NCBI GenBank assembly: GCA_021613335.1
Contig: JAJTWR010000130.1
Span: forward strand, 7,501-71,500
Length of the DNA: 64,000 nt
Direction of reading: 5' to 3'
Source: Whitmania pigra
Lineage: Eukaryota; Annelida; Clitellata; Hirudinida; Haemopidae
The notes beneath the pieces are model-generated. The model ran no database searches. It worked only from the letters and a program-made list of their open reading frames with translations, and was not told the origin of the DNA. Below, piece by piece: positions 61,600-64,000 of this stretch (positions within the stretch are counted from its first letter, which is position 1; each line of letters opens with the position of its first letter). Position numbers and translations under genes: made by a program.

Positions 61600-64000
61600 A
61601 TGATGAAAACTTGTGAGTAGTTATCTAATCGACATAAATGCTTTAAGTTAACAGTTAAAAGTTGCATTTTTCTAAGTCTAGATTTAGCCATTCTACTTTG
61701 TTGCCTGAAAGAAATATTATTATCCGGCTCCCACACTTCAGCTCAGCAAAAGGAGGAGTTCAAACTGGTTGAAAAGGGAAACATCGGGGTGGGAAATCCA
61801 GGAGTAGTGACCTTCTACGATGTAAAGAAACATCGATTTCTTATGGCCCTAAACGTGGAGCGCACCGATATTTTTTTTCTTGACTCTAAGATTCTCGAAC
61901 ATTTTAAAGCCATGTTATTTAGTGAGACGCATAACAATGCAAAGACTCCGGTTCTGGTACCAGGTAGTTTTATTTATCAATAGATTCTATTTTTTTAGCT
62001 AAGTTTGTTTTCCCTAGCTCATTCCTTATTTTGTCATAGTCAGCCTTAAAAAAGTTTTTAGAACCTAGGTTCTCTTTTTTTAAATCCTCGTTGTCTAAAT
62101 AAATGTTCCATCTCACAACTTGATGATCACTTGTTCCAAAGTGTTCATCAACTATTAGGCTTTCCACTAAGTTCTCATCTGTTGTTAATATCAAATCTAA
62201 TGTGTTTTTACCTCTTGTGGGATAAGTGATGTGCTGGAATAAAGTTATCGTTTGTTAAATTTATAAAGTTTATATCCTCAGGTCTTTCTCCTTCTAAAGT
62301 GTTCCAGTTAATATGGTAGTTAAAGTCACCCATTACTAGCATAAATTCCTTACTGGCTTTGTATAATATCTCATTTAGTCCAGTATCCTCTTTAAAGTTT
62401 GGTTGCCTGTAGCAAACCCCTAAAAGAAGTTTGAATTTACCTATGTAAATATCACACCATATACTCTCTTTAAAGTTTTTAGTTTGAAATTCCTTTCTTT
62501 CTATTAATTTGATATGATTCTTAATATAAATTAATGCTAGGATTTATTTGCTCAATTGTCAAGTTTTGTTGTATTGATTTTGCAGGCATCTGAAAACAAT
62601 TCAGACCTTTTTTTCTTCAAATCAGATGGAGTCTTCAGCTTTCATGCTATAGCTATGTCGGAAGGGTCATCCTTCACCAGCGGCAAAGTTATGGTTGCTA
62701 ATATGACTGATGTCGATAACCCAAGACTTCATGACTTAATCAAGTTCAATCCAGATATCTTTACTGACTACAACCATCCTCTTTGGGTAAACGACAACGC
62801 GTTTATTGTCGGAAGATCAGTCGTTGACGGTATCGCACATCTTATGTAACATCTAATTTGGCCTTTTCTAATGTAATGTAATTGCATCGATGCTTGCAGT
62901 TAATGAAGTATACACCGAGCTAATGTATTTTAAAAGCACAAATAAAAGCAATTTATACATACCTTGGGAGGGAGCTAAAATCAGTGATGTCGAAGCAAAG
63001 AAAATGATTAAAATGGAAAATGTTTGGAAGAATTTCGATGTTATTTACGCTATAGGAGAGGCTAATAAACTGTTTATTCGGTGGACTGAATCTGCTTCAG
63101 ATGTGCCTGGGGATTGGTCAAATGCCGGCCAGGTTAAGTCGTTTTATGGTGTTATTTAACTTTTACTCCCCAAGCCTATAGAAGAATGCTGCATACTATG
63201 CGGTGCATAGTCACGAAACTAGTTGCAATGTGTCTATGCCATAGGAATATTAACACAAAAATATGCAATTTGAGTTTACGAATATCAGCCTTCTAGATTT
63301 AGCTGTTTTCGATTATTTCCACCAATGAAAATTGAAATGAATTCTAATCATTTTGTCACTTTTCATCGATGAAAAAACATCGATAACAGTTTAAAGAACA
63401 ATTGCTCGTGTCTGATCAAGTCAGTGATTTCTTGTTGGCGGACTTGAATAACGACGGAAAGCAAGACTTGTTGCTGGCCATTGCTTCTTCTCGAGGAATG
63501 TTGAAGGCCATTGAGATTCCATATTCAGTTGACTTCAAGTGGGAATTTGTGATGCAATCGTTCGATTATAGGGTCTTTTAGATTGGACGGCTTTTAATAA
63601 AAAACATTTCAAAATTCTTAAAATGGCTTCGTAAATTGTATGTTTTGATATTGCAATATTTGAAGCAATGTAATTATTAACTATTAAATTATCATTAATC
63701 AAATGTTATTAATTAAAAATTATTTATGATAAATTATAGATTTCGGTTATAATATACATTAGTGTATTTGACATTATGTAAATCTAGCCCATTTCTTTGC
63801 AAACCTTACCCTTTGCTTGCCACTGGATTTGAGAGTATTTGGGTTAATGTTTTATCTCGTTAGTGAATTTTCAATGTTTCAGCCTCTTTTTGTAAATAAA
63901 ACTTGCAAATGCCTTTGAAATCCTTGTTAATTAACAATTGCTTGAAATATAATTTTTATCTCATGAGGAATCCCGGGAAATATACTGAGCACTTGTTGAT
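61600..64000 (+). CDS. F3: FG-GAP / beta-propeller-like secreted protein, 3' end outside window
   Basis: Exons: 61600-61612, 61682-61963, 62605-62829, 62900-63132, 63390-63538 and 63968 to the window edge. The 13-nt first exon (MMKT) joins exon 2 to give a signal peptide beginning MMKTYLAILLCCL. Later blocks are NPGVVTFYDVKKHRF, NPRLHDLIKF, DVPGDWSNAG, the calcium loop DLNNDGKQDLLL, and KNPGKYTEHLL, which matches the start of F1 exon 6. The lengths keep frame (753 nt in exons 1-4, then phase 2). The intron between exons 2 and 3 carries a LINE endonuclease fragment. Acceptor choice for exon 3 (62605 rather than 62586) is set by frame and paralogue alignment. The final exon is missing from the window. 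Confidence 0.83.
61975..62530 (-). mobile_element. LINE endonuclease-domain fragment in F3 intron 2
   Basis: The minus strand reads FKLLLGVCYRQPN, FMLVMGDFNYHINW and, after a frameshift, PTRGKNTLDLILTT followed by HFGTSDHQVVRWNIYLD. These are the GDFN and SDH signature regions of the apurinic-type endonuclease of CR1/jockey-like non-LTR elements. There is no reverse transcriptase here and the frame is broken. It is separate from the element at 41000-42460. Confidence 0.85.

Overview
The window is nuclear DNA of an invertebrate animal. The coding signs are a SoxB1-type HMG-box gene, two mitochondrial-clan cytochrome P450 genes with 11 exons each, single-pass membrane proteins with SUEL lectin and CUB-like domains, short AT-rich GT-AG introns of roughly 100-1,000 bp, and relics of non-LTR, MULE, Tc1 and hAT-like elements. 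Mitochondrial-clan P450s point to a bilaterian. A tunicate or another small-intron invertebrate would fit, but I cannot name the species.

Layout. 1-1182 (minus): 5' part of an intronless Sox1/2/3-type gene that runs off the left edge. 1.2-22 kb: no convincing gene. This stretch is crowded with microsatellites and minisatellites, including two very long tetranucleotide arrays of the same motif in opposite orientation, a 16-bp satellite-like block and a 37-bp perfect inverted repeat. 22.2-23.8 kb: intronless microsomal P450. 24.6-26.0 kb (minus): four-exon mitochondrial rhodanese. 27.2-36.2 kb: two tandem mitochondrial-clan P450 genes with matching exon boundaries. 36.2-39.1 kb: no gene seen.

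39.1-64 kb is the most interesting part: an interleaved cluster of two multigene families. Family S (S1 minus, S2 plus, S3 plus) encodes signal peptide + SUEL lectin + CUB-like + sushi-like + stalk + transmembrane helix + cytoplasmic tail. All three genes have seven exons with the same phases. Family F (F1 plus, F2 minus, F3 plus and at least one decayed copy) encodes secreted, beta-propeller-like proteins with FG-GAP-type calcium loops and a C-terminus that looks like a GPI-anchor signal. The gene order is S1< S2> F1> [MULE copies and F relics] S3> F2< F3>. S2 and S3 share an almost identical sushi-like exon, although the rest of the two proteins is strongly diverged. The arrangement resembles a fast-evolving cell-surface recognition locus, but that role is inference.

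I built the gene models by hand from splice signals, reading-frame continuity and comparison between paralogues. For every complete model the exon lengths sum to a whole number of codons ending at a stop.
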